Below are positions 1 to 10,757 of a stretch of DNA of 64,000 bases, piece by piece. The notes below the pieces were generated by a model that saw nothing but the letters and a program-made list of their open reading frames with translations, had not been told where the DNA came from and searched no databases. The DNA lies in NCBI RefSeq assembly GCF_005860805.1, contig NZ_VCEJ01000002.1, forward strand, positions 604,375 through 668,374, read 5' to 3'. A program made the translations under genes and the position numbers. Each line of letters starts with the position of its first letter. Within the stretch, counting starts at the first letter, position 1. The DNA comes from Dyadobacter luticola. GTDB taxonomy: Bacteria; Bacteroidota; Bacteroidia; Cytophagales; Spirosomataceae.

Positions 1-34
1 ACGACCTTTTAACAACACTTAAAAAACAACAGCA

Positions 35-954
35 ATGAAACCTAATCTTCAATTTGATTTTTTGGCAGACAAGCAAAATAACAGCTTACAATCCGGCGCG
101 AATTCCAGGCAGATCGTCATTTAGTTTGGGACTGTTACACAAAAAGTGAGCTCCTTGACCAGTGGTTTGCGCCCAAACCGCTGTCTACAAAGACAAAGTC
201 CTTCGATTTTCGGGAGGGCGGTCACTGGCATTATGCCATGCTGGAACCGAATGGCAATGAATATTGGGGCTGGACCGATTACGTAAAAATCCAGCCAGTT
301 GAGTATTATACGGCCCTCGACGCATTTTCTAATGCGGAAGGAGAAATCAACGAAAGCCTTCCACGCGCTGAGTGGCTCGTGACCTTTACCGATAAAGGAG
401 ACAATGCATTGGTCGAAACGGTCGTCACCTACAAATCGCTGTCAGATCTCGAAGCGGTTATCCAAATGGGAATGGAAGATGGAATGACCAGCACACTCGA
501 AAAACTTGATGAACTATTATACACTTTAACAGACAAAAAAATGAGCGACAAGGTGACGGTTAATGCAACAATTGATGCGGATGCGGCGAAGGTTTGGGAT
601 TATTACACAATGCCTGAGCATATTACAAAATGGAATTTTGCGGACCCGTCCTGGTGCTGCCCTTCCGCTTCGAACGACATGCAGGTAGGAGGAAAATACG
701 CCGCCCGGATGGAAGCAAAAGACGGAAGCTTCGGCTTCGACTTTGAAGCGGTTTACGACGAAGTTAACCCAGGCAAAAGTTTTGCTTATAGCATGCCAAA
801 TGGCCGAAAAGTTGACGTAGTTTTTGAACCTGCTGACGACAAGACAAATGTAAATGTGACGTTTGATGCGGAAACAGAAAACCCTGTCGAAATGCAAAAA
901 GCCGGCTGGCAGGCGATTTTAAACAACTTTAAAGAATATACAGAGTCAAACTAA
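35..954 (+). pseudogene. Tandem SRPBCC/AHSA1-domain protein, broken by a one-base frameshift
   Basis: Two AHSA1-type SRPBCC units in tandem; the fold makes a hydrophobic ligand pocket, but the ligand cannot be read here. The ATG at 35 opens a peptide that stops at about 122, while family-like sequence continues from about 88 in another frame: TIRREFQAD, then VWDCYT and WFAPKP, which match the first strand and helix of AHSA1 proteins. One missing A near 88 (TTACA where TTAACA would keep frame) explains the break. The second unit begins at MSDKVTV, position 541, so two once-separate genes seem fused. Seen: open frame from 88 to 954. Inferred: a one-base deletion or a sequencing error. If translation restarts at the ATG at 238, half of the first unit is lost. 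A terminator hairpin follows. Confidence 0.75.
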
Positions 955-975
955 CCGATCGGAGATAACGATTTG

Positions 976-1013
976 AAAAACGCTGTTACCGTTTAAATGG
1001 TAGCAGCGTTTTT
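976..1013. terminator. Hairpin terminator between SRPBCC gene and uvrA-like gene
   Basis: Arms AAAAACGCTGTTACC (976-990) and GGTAGCAGCGTTTTT (999-1013) pair with one wobble around an 8-base loop, with T-rich sequence after it. It lies between convergent genes and can serve both directions. Confidence 0.75.
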
Positions 1014-1092
1014 TATTTTTACTACTATATAAATGAAACCCACCGGCTGCCGTCAGGCCTTGTGACAGACCGAGATAACGGTATCAAGGTTA

Positions 1093-3342
<2,250 letters not shown>

Positions 3343-3413
3343 GTTGGATTTAGGTAAAGTGGAAGAATTGGCTGGAAAAGCAAATCAACGAAAATGCAAC
3401 AACTTTTTAAGTA

Positions 3414-3445
3414 TTTGTGAAATCAATTCACAAAATTTATATTTG
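3414..3445 (+). promoter_or_regulatory. Bacteroidota-type promoter overlapped by a palindromic operator candidate
   Basis: TTTG at 3414-3417 and TATATTTG at 3438-3445 are 20 bases apart, a close match to the Bacteroidota vegetative promoter (TTTG, 19-21 bases, TAnnTTTG). The ATG at 3472 lies 26 bases downstream. A perfect inverted repeat, TTTGTGAA (3414-3421) and TTCACAAA (3427-3434) with a 5-base spacer, covers the -33 box and the gap, where a repressor would block polymerase. Inferred: operator for the helix-turn-helix-like product encoded at 3674. Confidence 0.7.
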
Positions 3446-3471
3446 GAAAAAACTATCACACGCTAGGATAA

Positions 3472-3642
3472 ATGAGCAAATCTAGAAGGGAAAAATTAGT
3501 AGAAGAATTGCAGCAAATGATCGATGAGGCAGAAAGTCTGCTTATTAACACACCTAATAATGTGACAGCAGAAGAATATCAACATGCAATAGAAAGGATT
3601 AAATACCTGCGGGAAACATTGAAAAATGTATTGAAAATGTGA
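3472..3642 (+). CDS. Small hypothetical protein (56 aa), first gene of a two-gene unit
   Basis: Not recognised. It encodes 56 residues starting MSKSRREKLVEELQQMIDEA and ending LRETLKNVLKM: highly charged, Leu/Ile-spaced and probably two helices forming a short coiled coil. It follows a good promoter with a 20-odd-base leader, and the next gene starts 31 bases after its stop, which suggests one transcript. Lys/Glu-rich composition and A+T-rich DNA set it apart from the flanking genes. The size and pairing with an HTH-like protein would suit a toxin-antitoxin or phage-type regulatory pair, but no family signature supports that. Confidence 0.6.
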   Translation: MSKSRREKLVEELQQMIDEAESLLINTPNNVTAEEYQHAIERIKYLRETLKNVLKM

Positions 3643-3673
3643 GGGCAATGGTTACTTATAAATATGTATTGAA

Positions 3674-4000
3674 ATGAAATCTATAAATAAGACTAATACA
3701 GTGTTTGAAGAAGTTAGCCAGCTGCTTGATGATGTAGAATCTAAATTGATGGAACTGACAGGCAGCAAGCTGATTATCATGGATAAGGAATACAAGCTGC
3801 GTGAGTGGATGACCCTTTCCGACTACTGTAAGAAGTATCAGATTAAGCCCTCGCGGCTTTCTAACTGGATTGAGCGGGGTATTGTTCCAAATGGGAATTT
3901 AATTGTCATACCCGAACTGAATGGCTTGAAATTGATAAAAAACCAACCTTACGCGGCAAGGTCTTATGAAACCCGGGCAGTTCGAAGTGCAGTTAATTGA
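3674..4000 (+). CDS. Hypothetical protein with a helix-turn-helix-like segment (108 aa)
   Basis: Family not recognised. Residues 1-40 form an acidic helical stretch (VFEEVSQLLDDVESKLMEL). From about residue 44, WMTLSDYCKKYQIKPSRLSNWIERGIVP reads like a helix-turn-helix: helix, tight turn, then a recognition-type helix with Ser, Arg and Asn, followed by a hydrophobic beta-like segment (NLIVIPELNGLKLI). This layout recalls MerR/excisionase-like DNA-binding proteins of Bacteroidota. Second gene of the unit starting at 3472; an 11-bp-stem terminator follows 24 bases after the stop. Inferred: local regulator acting on the palindrome at 3414-3434. The DNA is A+T-rich relative to the neighbours. Confidence 0.65.
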   Translation: MKSINKTNTVFEEVSQLLDDVESKLMELTGSKLIIMDKEYKLREWMTLSDYCKKYQIKPSRLSNWIERGIVPNGNLIVIPELNGLKLIKNQPYAARSYETRAVRSAVN

Positions 4001-4023
4001 TGCGTAAATTGTCAAACCAAAAA

Positions 4024-4049
4024 AAAGCCAGATCAACAGATCTGGCTTT
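4024..4049. terminator. Bidirectional hairpin terminator
   Basis: Perfect 11-bp stem, AAAGCCAGATC (4024-4034) and GATCTGGCTTT (4039-4049), with a 4-base loop and a T run shortly after. It separates the small plus-strand operon from the convergent efflux operon. Confidence 0.85.
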
Positions 4050-4075
4050 CCTATTTTTAAAATCAACTAAAAACC

Positions 4076-5515
4076 TTAATTCCAGCCGCCGCCGAGTGCA
4101 CGGTAAATATTGACCGTGGCATTCATTTGCTGCATTTTGGTTTCGATCAGGTCGAATTTTGATTCCAGGGCTTCGCGCTGGGTTAATAATACTTCCATGT
4201 AATCGGCGCGGGCTGAGGTGAAAAGTCGGTTTGCAATGTTGGTCGACTCGTTCAAAGCTTGCACCTCCCGGAATTTGGTATCGTAAGCCAAACCCAGATT
4301 ATTAATGTTCGAAAGCTGGTTTACCACCTCGATATAAGCATTCAAAACAGTACGCTCATAGTTGTAAACTGCCTGGATTTGTCTTGCATTGGCACTGTAA
4401 TATGTTGCCTGGATCGCATTTTTGTTAATCAGCGGTCCTGCAAGGTCACCTACCAGCGCACCCATTAGCGATTTTGGTACATTACCTAAATAAATCGGGT
4501 TAAATGCTTGTAAACCAATCGCCGCTGAGATTCCCAAAGAAGGATAAAAATTCGCTCTTGCGACCTGAATGTCCAGCTTTGCGGCTATCAGATCCTGCTC
4601 TACCTGACGCACATCCGGGCGGTTTTGCAGCAATTGCGCCGGGATACCAGCCTGCATGACATTCGGTACAAGGCTCTCGAAGCTGGTGGTATCTCTCAAA
4701 ACAGGCTGCGGGTAGCGTCCCAACAGAAAGTTGATCCGGTTTTCAACCTCCACAATCCGCTGCCTGATGGCATACTGGCGGTTTGTGGTGTTAAGTACCT
4801 GCGCTTCAAACCTGCGCACGGCAAGTTCAGTAACACGGGTCGCCTCTTTCTGCATCTTCACAATTTTCAATGCATTGTTCTGGATCTCAATGTTCTGGCT
4901 CACGATGTTCAGCTGTGTGTCCAGGGCGCGCAGCTCATAGTAAGAGTTGGCGATCTCGGCTACAATGTTGGTCATCGTGAAATTCCGGCCCTCGATCGAG
5001 CTTAGATACCGGTACATGGCCGCTTTTTTCGCATTCCGCAGTTTGTGCCAGATATCTATTTCCCAGCGTGCAAAAAGGTTGATCCCAAAGTCCGGAAGCG
5101 GCTCGGGCGTTTCTCTTCCCGGCTTGATCTCGGTTGTAGCTTCGCTCGAACCTACCTGCGTGTAGCGACCTGCTTTTTCCACTCCGGCACCGCCGCGCAG
5201 ACCGACAAAAGGCATGTATTCCCCTTGTCTGGCACGGATCTCGTTTTTAGAGATCGCGATTTCCTGCAAAGTAATGTTCAACTCCTGGTTATTGCTAAAA
5301 GCCGTGTCGATCAGGGCGCTGAGGTAGGGATCTGTAAAATAATCCCGCCATTTTATCTTACCCGTGTTAGTCGAATCCGTGCCCTGCGTCGCATTATAGC
5401 TGCTTGTCAGTGCCGGGTTGGGCGTTCTTTGTACCGAGTTTGGTGCATGGCATCCGTAGTATGTCAGGGCGACAAATGCCACCCCGACCCACTTTAATAT
5501 TCTTTTATTGCGCAT
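4076..5515 (-). CDS. RND efflux outer-membrane factor (TolC/OprM family lipoprotein)
   Basis: Outer-membrane channel of a tripartite RND pump. From the start MRNKRILKWVGV it has 479 residues, typical of NodT-type outer-membrane factors. The N-terminus is a signal segment ending YYGC, a loose lipobox, so it is probably a lipoprotein. The two OEP repeats are visible through the conserved NRPDV(R) motif and the closing YRALGGGW common in this family. An ATG at 5593 would lie deep in the pump gene, so the ATG at 5515 is preferred; it overlaps the pump's 3' end by 11 bases, indicating translational coupling. Last gene of the operon adaptor - pump - channel. Confidence 0.9.
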   Translation of the reverse strand: MRNKRILKWVGVAFVALTYYGCHAPNSVQRTPNPALTSSYNATQGTDSTNTGKIKWRDYFTDPYLSALIDTAFSNNQELNITLQEIAISKNEIRARQGEYMPFVGLRGGAGVEKAGRYTQVGSSEATTEIKPGRETPEPLPDFGINLFARWEIDIWHKLRNAKKAAMYRYLSSIEGRNFTMTNIVAEIANSYYELRALDTQLNIVSQNIEIQNNALKIVKMQKEATRVTELAVRRFEAQVLNTTNRQYAIRQRIVEVENRINFLLGRYPQPVLRDTTSFESLVPNVMQAGIPAQLLQNRPDVRQVEQDLIAAKLDIQVARANFYPSLGISAAIGLQAFNPIYLGNVPKSLMGALVGDLAGPLINKNAIQATYYSANARQIQAVYNYERTVLNAYIEVVNQLSNINNLGLAYDTKFREVQALNESTNIANRLFTSARADYMEVLLTQREALESKFDLIETKMQQMNATVNIYRALGGGWN

Positions 5516-8500
5516 CGTTTTGAGTTTCTTGTGTTTGAGGGAAAGCGTCGACCGCGTGAACAAATTGCTCAGACAACGAGCCGTCATCTTCATCTTTGAT
5601 CATTTTTCTGCCGTCGGCCAGAGAGCCGAAGATGACGTACAATCCTGGAATGATGATAACCCCGAAAATGGTACCGAACAACATACCGCCGAGCGCCGAA
5701 GCACCGATGGTACGGTTACCGATCGCACCTGCACCTGTCGCGCTGATCAGCGGGATCAAACCGGCGATGAAGGCGAAGGAAGTCATCAAAATCGGACGGA
5801 AACGTACTCTTGCTCCCTCGATAGCCGCATTCAGGATCGTTTCACCCTGGTGCCGTTTCTGGACGGCAAACTCGACGATCAACACCGCATTCTTACCCAA
5901 CAACCCGACGAGCATGATCAGACCGATCTGTGCATAAATGTTGTTTTCCAGGCCCATCAATTTCAGCAATAGGAATGAACCAAACACCCCAACCGGCAGC
6001 GACAACACTACCGCGAAAGGAATGATGAAGCTTTCATATTGTGCGGCGAGTACGAAGTAAACGAATGCCAAAACGATCATAAATACTACCAGCGATTCAT
6101 TTCCGCGGATCGATTCATCGTATGAAAGACCTTCGAATGCAATGTCATAACCTGTCGGCAATGTATTCGCAGCCACTTCACGGATCGCCGCGATGGCATC
6201 CGCTGTGGTATATCCTTTGGCAGGAAGTCCCTGGATCGCAGCGGAGTTATACAGGTTGAAACGCGTGATCTCATTCGGTCCCTGTCCTTTTTTCAATTTC
6301 ATAAAAGAAGAATAAGGCACCATTTCACCTGCATCATTTTTTACAAAAAGCTTCAAAAGGTCAGATGGAAGACGACGGAAACTAGGGTCGGACTGCACAT
6401 ACACTTTAAAGAACTGGTTGAATCTTGTAAAACCCTGTTCGTAAGTACTACCGATCATAATGTTCAGGTTATCCATCGCTTTTCCGATCGATACGCCTTT
6501 TTGCATCGCCAGCTGATTGTCAATCTGCAATTCGTACTGCGGATAGTTGGCAGCGAAGAAGGTAAACAAACCGGTCAGCTCGGGACGTTTGGCCAGATCT
6601 TCCATGAATTTCTTGTTGATCTTGTCAAATTCCGCGTAATCGGTATCAGTCGTTTTATCCAGCAAACGCATAGAGAAACCACCGGAAGTACCGAAACCTG
6701 GGATCGCTGGTGGTTCAAAAAATTCAACCACGGCTCCAAGTCCTCTGGTTTTACCTTCAAGCTCTTCCATGATCTCCTTCACATTCAGCTTACGGTCGTG
6801 CCATGGTTTTAAGTTGATCAAACAGGTACCTGCGTTAGAACCGCGACCTTCTGTCATGATCTCGTAACCTGCCAGAGAAGATACCGATTCGATTCCTTCC
6901 ACTTCCTCGCAAATCTTTTGAAGACGTCTTGAAACTTCATTGGTTTTTTCCAAAGTCGATCCCGGAGGTGTCTGGATGATCGCGTAGATCGTACTTTGAT
7001 CCTCGTTTGGAATAAAACCTGCTGGAAGCACTTTGTTCACATAAACAATACCTGCGCAGAATGCCAGCAACACGCCCCAGGTTACCACCCGGCGGCTTAC
7101 GATCCTTTTCAGCAAGCCTACATATTTTCCGGTTACCCGGTCAAAAACCCGGTTGAAACCGTCCAGCGATTTTGTCAGGATGTTTTTCTTTTTAGGATGT
7201 CCGTGGTGGTTTTGCAGCAGCATGGCGCAAAGTACCGGCGTCAATGTCAAGGCGATAAGTGCCGAGATTACGATGGAGCTCGCCATCGTGATCGAGAACT
7301 GGCGGTAGAATGTACCGACCGGACCAGACATGAAGGAGATCGGAAGGAATACCGAAACCATGACCGCGGTGATCGCGATGATCGCGCCGCTGATCTCTGC
7401 CAATACTTTTTTCACCGCATTAAAAGGCGAAATCCCAGGCTCTTCCTCAAACTTCGCGTGGACGGCCTCGACGACGACAATCGCATCATCGACCACAATA
7501 CCGATCGCAAGTACCAATGCAAAGAGCGTGATCAGGTTGATCGAAAGCCCGAAACCCTGTATGACAAAGAATGCCCCGATCAGCGAAACCGGTACCGCAA
7601 GGATCGGGATCAATGTGGAACGCCAGTCGCCCAGGAAGACGAATACCACAAGTGCTACCAGGATAAATGCATCCCGCAATGTGTCGATTACCTGCTCGAT
7701 AGACGCGTCAAGGAATTTCGATACGTCATAGCTGATCTTGTAATCCACGCCCGGAGGGAAGGTTTTCTTCATCACGGCGAGCTTCTCTTTTACTTCTTCA
7801 ATCACGTCGCTCGCATTACTACCATAGTTTTGGCGTAGTACGATCGCCGCAGAAGCGTGGCCGTCAAGGTTAGAATAAATATCAAAAAACTCGCTACCCA
7901 GCTCCACTTTTGCAATATCCCTTAAATGGATACTTTCCCCGTTTGCGTTAGCCCGGATAATGATCCCTTCGTATTCTTCCGGCTTATCGTACCGGCCTTT
8001 ATAGGTCAATACATATTCCAGTGATTGTGCTGCGATACCGGAGCTTTGTCCGATCCGGCCCGGGCGACCTACAATACTTTGTTCGCCCACCGCCTTCATC
8101 ACTTCCTCAGTAGAAATGTTGTAGGCACGCATACGTTCCGGGTTCAGCCAGAGACGCATCGCATACCGGCGGCTACCCAGGATCTGCGCCCGCGCGATAC
8201 CCTTTGTGCGTTGCAGCTCGGGGATCATTTTTACGGTCGCGTAGTTGAACAGGAATTTTTCGTCAATCGTCTCCGCTTTCGAGTACAGGTTGACGTACAT
8301 CAACATACTAGGCTGTACCGGCGTGATGATAACCCCCTCACGTTGTACCAGTTCCGGCAAAAGTGGCATTACCTGGTCCACCCTTGTTTTTACCCGGATT
8401 ACGGCCACGTTGGGGTCGGTCCCGGGCTCGAAGATGATCCTTAGCGTCGCCTCCCCCGCACTGGTTGCATCAGTTGCAATGTAACGCATGTCCTGCACCC

Positions 8501-8711
8501 CGTTGATCGCCTGTTCAAGGGTGATCAGCGTGGATTTTACGAGTACGTCCGCACTCGCACCAGGGTAGGCAATAAAAATGTTTACGGTCGTCGGGGCAAT
8601 GTCCGGGAATTGGGAAATGGGTAATTTCTCAATCGCCAGAATGCCTATGAAGACGATCATGATCGAGATCACAATCGCAAAAACAGGTCTTCTTATGAAT
8701 TGATTGAACAT
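5505..8711 (-). CDS. RND efflux pump, hydrophobe/amphiphile type (AcrB/MexB-like)
   Basis: Inner-membrane proton/drug antiporter of 1068 residues, normal for the HAE1 subfamily. It starts MFNQFIRRPVFAIVIS (TM1) and shows the porter-domain opening PGASADV, the TM4 motif GIVVDDAIVVVE whose two Asp residues relay protons in AcrB, and the C-terminal half motif GLLGKNAVLIVEFA with the TM10 Lys. The last TM is followed by a short acidic tail. It sits between the adaptor gene (28-base gap) and the channel gene (11-base overlap). Substrates cannot be deduced; multidrug or bile/detergent-type export is typical of the family. No adjacent TetR or AraR regulator is seen. Confidence 0.95.
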   Translation of the reverse strand: MFNQFIRRPVFAIVISIMIVFIGILAIEKLPISQFPDIAPTTVNIFIAYPGASADVLVKSTLITLEQAINGVQDMRYIATDATSAGEATLRIIFEPGTDPNVAVIRVKTRVDQVMPLLPELVQREGVIITPVQPSMLMYVNLYSKAETIDEKFLFNYATVKMIPELQRTKGIARAQILGSRRYAMRLWLNPERMRAYNISTEEVMKAVGEQSIVGRPGRIGQSSGIAAQSLEYVLTYKGRYDKPEEYEGIIIRANANGESIHLRDIAKVELGSEFFDIYSNLDGHASAAIVLRQNYGSNASDVIEEVKEKLAVMKKTFPPGVDYKISYDVSKFLDASIEQVIDTLRDAFILVALVVFVFLGDWRSTLIPILAVPVSLIGAFFVIQGFGLSINLITLFALVLAIGIVVDDAIVVVEAVHAKFEEEPGISPFNAVKKVLAEISGAIIAITAVMVSVFLPISFMSGPVGTFYRQFSITMASSIVISALIALTLTPVLCAMLLQNHHGHPKKKNILTKSLDGFNRVFDRVTGKYVGLLKRIVSRRVVTWGVLLAFCAGIVYVNKVLPAGFIPNEDQSTIYAIIQTPPGSTLEKTNEVSRRLQKICEEVEGIESVSSLAGYEIMTEGRGSNAGTCLINLKPWHDRKLNVKEIMEELEGKTRGLGAVVEFFEPPAIPGFGTSGGFSMRLLDKTTDTDYAEFDKINKKFMEDLAKRPELTGLFTFFAANYPQYELQIDNQLAMQKGVSIGKAMDNLNIMIGSTYEQGFTRFNQFFKVYVQSDPSFRRLPSDLLKLFVKNDAGEMVPYSSFMKLKKGQGPNEITRFNLYNSAAIQGLPAKGYTTADAIAAIREVAANTLPTGYDIAFEGLSYDESIRGNESLVVFMIVLAFVYFVLAAQYESFIIPFAVVLSLPVGVFGSFLLLKLMGLENNIYAQIGLIMLVGLLGKNAVLIVEFAVQKRHQGETILNAAIEGARVRFRPILMTSFAFIAGLIPLISATGAGAIGNRTIGASALGGMLFGTIFGVIIIPGLYVIFGSLADGRKMIKDEDDGSLSEQFVHAVDAFPQTQETQNDAQ

Positions 8712-8739
8712 GTCTTTTTGTGCTTTTTAAGATACCTGA

Positions 8740-9822
8740 CTATTCGGCGTACAGACTTAAATTCGAGATCACAGAATCAGGCTTCACGAACTTGGTGTGT
8801 ATTTTCTCGTTCTCCTTCACCTGACGCAAACCTTCCAGCAGGATCTTATCATCCTTGGTCAGACCAGAGCTGACGACGAAAATATGCGGCAGCTCGGCGG
8901 CGATCTTGATCTCTCTTGAATGGATCACATTGTTTTTATCCAGTACAAAAACATATTTCTTTTCAAGTACCTCGAAAGTGGCTTTCTGAGGGATGATCAG
9001 CGCATTTTTGTAGGGAAGCTTTACTAGGATGTTACCTGTTTCTCCATGTCTCAGCAACCTGTTCGGGTTTGGGAATGTAGCCCTGAAAGCAATGTTACCC
9101 GTCTCATTATTGAAGTCCGCCTCGATCGTTTCAACTACCCCAGGATATTCAAAAATCTTATTGTTGGCCATCAGAAGGTTCACTTTCAGGCCTCCGTCTT
9201 TACTGATCTTCGTTTTGTAATCCAGGTATTCCGCCTCGGGAACATTGTAGTAAACCCACATTTTGCTGTTGTCCGAAAGGGTTGTCAGCAAATCGCCCTC
9301 GTCGAGCAAACTTCCCAGCCGCACCTGAAAATGGTCCATGATACCGTCAAAAGGTGCGCGGATATCGGTAAACCCAAGGTGCACTTTCGCCAGTCCCAGC
9401 TCTGCTTTCGCTTTGTCGAGTTTCGCTTTTGCCAGCGCCAGCTCGTTCTTCGAAACCACATTGCTGTCGGCCAGCGACTTGGTGTTTTTGAATTCGATCT
9501 CGGCAAAATTTGCTTCCGCTTCTGCTTTCTGTGCTTCGGCCTGGTAAACCATCGGCATGATCTGGAACATCATCTGTCCCTTTTTCACGGTCTGACCTTC
9601 GTCCACATATATTTTTTGCAGATATCCTCTTTCCAGCGCCCTCAATTCAATGTGGCTGATCGCGCGGATCTGGCTAACATATTCCTTGGTGACCAATGTA
9701 TCTTTCTGTAAGGGGCTTGTAGTGAGGTAGTCAACCTCTTCTTCCTTCTCTTCTTTTTTTGATTCACAGCCTGTTTGCAGAAACAAAGCGCACAAGCTCA
9801 TCAACATGAGAATTCTCTTCAT
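8740..9822 (-). CDS. RND efflux periplasmic adaptor (membrane fusion protein)
   Basis: Links the pump to the outer-membrane channel. From MKRILMLMSLCALFLQTGC the protein is a 360-residue lipoprotein (lipobox LQTGC). Then follow the barrel-sandwich start (RGYLQKIYVDEGQTVKKGQMMF), a short coiled-coil hairpin rich in Ala/Glu/Lys (AEAQKAEAEANFAEIEF ... NELALAKAKLD), and the return lipoyl half (DIRAPFDGIMDHFQVRLGSLLDEGD), the classic HlyD/AcrA layout. The upstream ATG at 9888 would place non-signal residues before the signal peptide, so 9822 is chosen; the ATG at 9828 is also possible. First of the three pump genes. Confidence 0.93.
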   Translation of the reverse strand: MKRILMLMSLCALFLQTGCESKKEEKEEEVDYLTTSPLQKDTLVTKEYVSQIRAISHIELRALERGYLQKIYVDEGQTVKKGQMMFQIMPMVYQAEAQKAEAEANFAEIEFKNTKSLADSNVVSKNELALAKAKLDKAKAELGLAKVHLGFTDIRAPFDGIMDHFQVRLGSLLDEGDLLTTLSDNSKMWVYYNVPEAEYLDYKTKISKDGGLKVNLLMANNKIFEYPGVVETIEADFNNETGNIAFRATFPNPNRLLRHGETGNILVKLPYKNALIIPQKATFEVLEKKYVFVLDKNNVIHSREIKIAAELPHIFVVSSGLTKDDKILLEGLRQVKENEKIHTKFVKPDSVISNLSLYAE

Positions 9823-9930
9823 GATCATTTTTAGATATTTAAAAATTATAGTTTTCTGACATTTTCCTGTTGTGTCGCCCGGCCTCATCGCCGGACATTT
9901 GCGGGGTTTCCGCTTAAAAAAGGGTTGGGA

Positions 9931-10347
9931 TCAAATCCGTAAAACCCGAAGCCTCAGATACCTGCTGGAAGAGGAATAGAACCAGTGCGTAAAAAATGGC
10001 AAAACCTCCTTGACTTGGTCAAAAAGGTGGACAGGTATCTGGTTAAAAAATGAATAAAGATCGTTACAAGGCTGGGTATACGTTTTTGCAAACGCAGATT
10101 TATAAAGCTCTTCCTCTTTCTCTTCGGGATAAGTTCCGTCGTGAGATTTGGTGTCGGTATTTAGCTCGGCGCGGATGACGGCCTGGCGGTGAAAAGCATC
10201 GTTTAATGTGGCTTCCCCTGACTTTTCCAGGCGTCTCTGCAACCTCTGACGCGCTGCACTCCGGTGCGAATACGCCGAAGCGGTACCGCGTCCCACCAGC
10301 AGGAGGATAAACAGGAACACCACATATTTTCCCAGCGCCTTCATCAT
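9931..10347 (-). CDS. Exported hypothetical protein upstream of the RND operon (138 aa)
   Basis: No family recognised. The N-terminus MMKALGKYVVFLFILLLVGRGTASA is a convincing Sec signal peptide with an AxA-like cleavage site. The mature part starts with an Arg-rich helix (HRSAARQRLQRRLEKSG), has an acidic middle (YPEEKEEELYK), one Cys, and an aromatic end (FFTHWFYSSSSRYLRL). It lies 108 bases upstream of the adaptor gene in the same direction, so it may be the first gene of the efflux transcript. Any link to export is inferred from position only. The codon pattern resembles the neighbours. Confidence 0.6.
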   Translation of the reverse strand: MMKALGKYVVFLFILLLVGRGTASAYSHRSAARQRLQRRLEKSGEATLNDAFHRQAVIRAELNTDTKSHDGTYPEEKEEELYKSAFAKTYTQPCNDLYSFFNQIPVHLFDQVKEVLPFFTHWFYSSSSRYLRLRVLRI

Positions 10348-10757
10348 TTCAAAGCAGGGCTATGAGGTTGTGGGTAAGTGCCTCCGAGCCATTTCGGCGA
10401 GGCTGTTAAAATCCCTGTTTTATAATTTTTCATAGAAGTGAGCTTTATGTAATTGGTTACAAAAACCGCACATTTCTCTTAATAAGGTGTTAAAAGCAAG
10501 TTAAAAAGGGATTAAAATGTCGCGATTCGAACCAAAAATCTTAAAAAAAGACAATTCCGGAAAAAACAGGTCTACCCATGGTAACAAAGACCTTGGCCTG
10601 CCGCCGGAAACCGTTTTTGAAAGATTTTGTGGTCTGGTAAAATTCGAAGATTTAATATATCTATTTTGTTAAGTGTCGAGGTCTTGTATTAATTGAACTT
10701 TAATGACCCTGCGCCGCCCACTTTGCTATATTTGCGGACTGATTAAATATCCACCAC
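10348..10757. other. 410-base intergenic region between divergent efflux systems
   Basis: No credible ORF or RNA gene seen. It must hold promoters for both the minus-strand RND group and the plus-strand ABC exporter. Only one promoter element, at 10727-10734, matches consensus. The middle is A+T-rich with short A runs; no clear palindrome stands out apart from a weak GC hairpin near 10380-10410. Confidence 0.6.
10727..10734 (+). promoter_or_regulatory. -7 promoter element of the ABC exporter operon
   Basis: TATATTTG fits TAnnTTTG exactly and lies 24 bases before the ATG at 10758. No convincing -33 TTTG is found at the expected distance. Confidence 0.55.

Noticed and set aside
5516-5593. Extended N-terminus of the outer-membrane factor
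   Set aside because: It would lie wholly inside the pump gene and put charged residues before the signal segment; the Met at 5515 fits a lipoprotein.
6996-7838. Plus-strand frame of 280 codons inside the RND pump gene
   Set aside because: Arg/Asp/Tyr-rich low-complexity translation opposite an unmistakable RND pump; a shadow frame.
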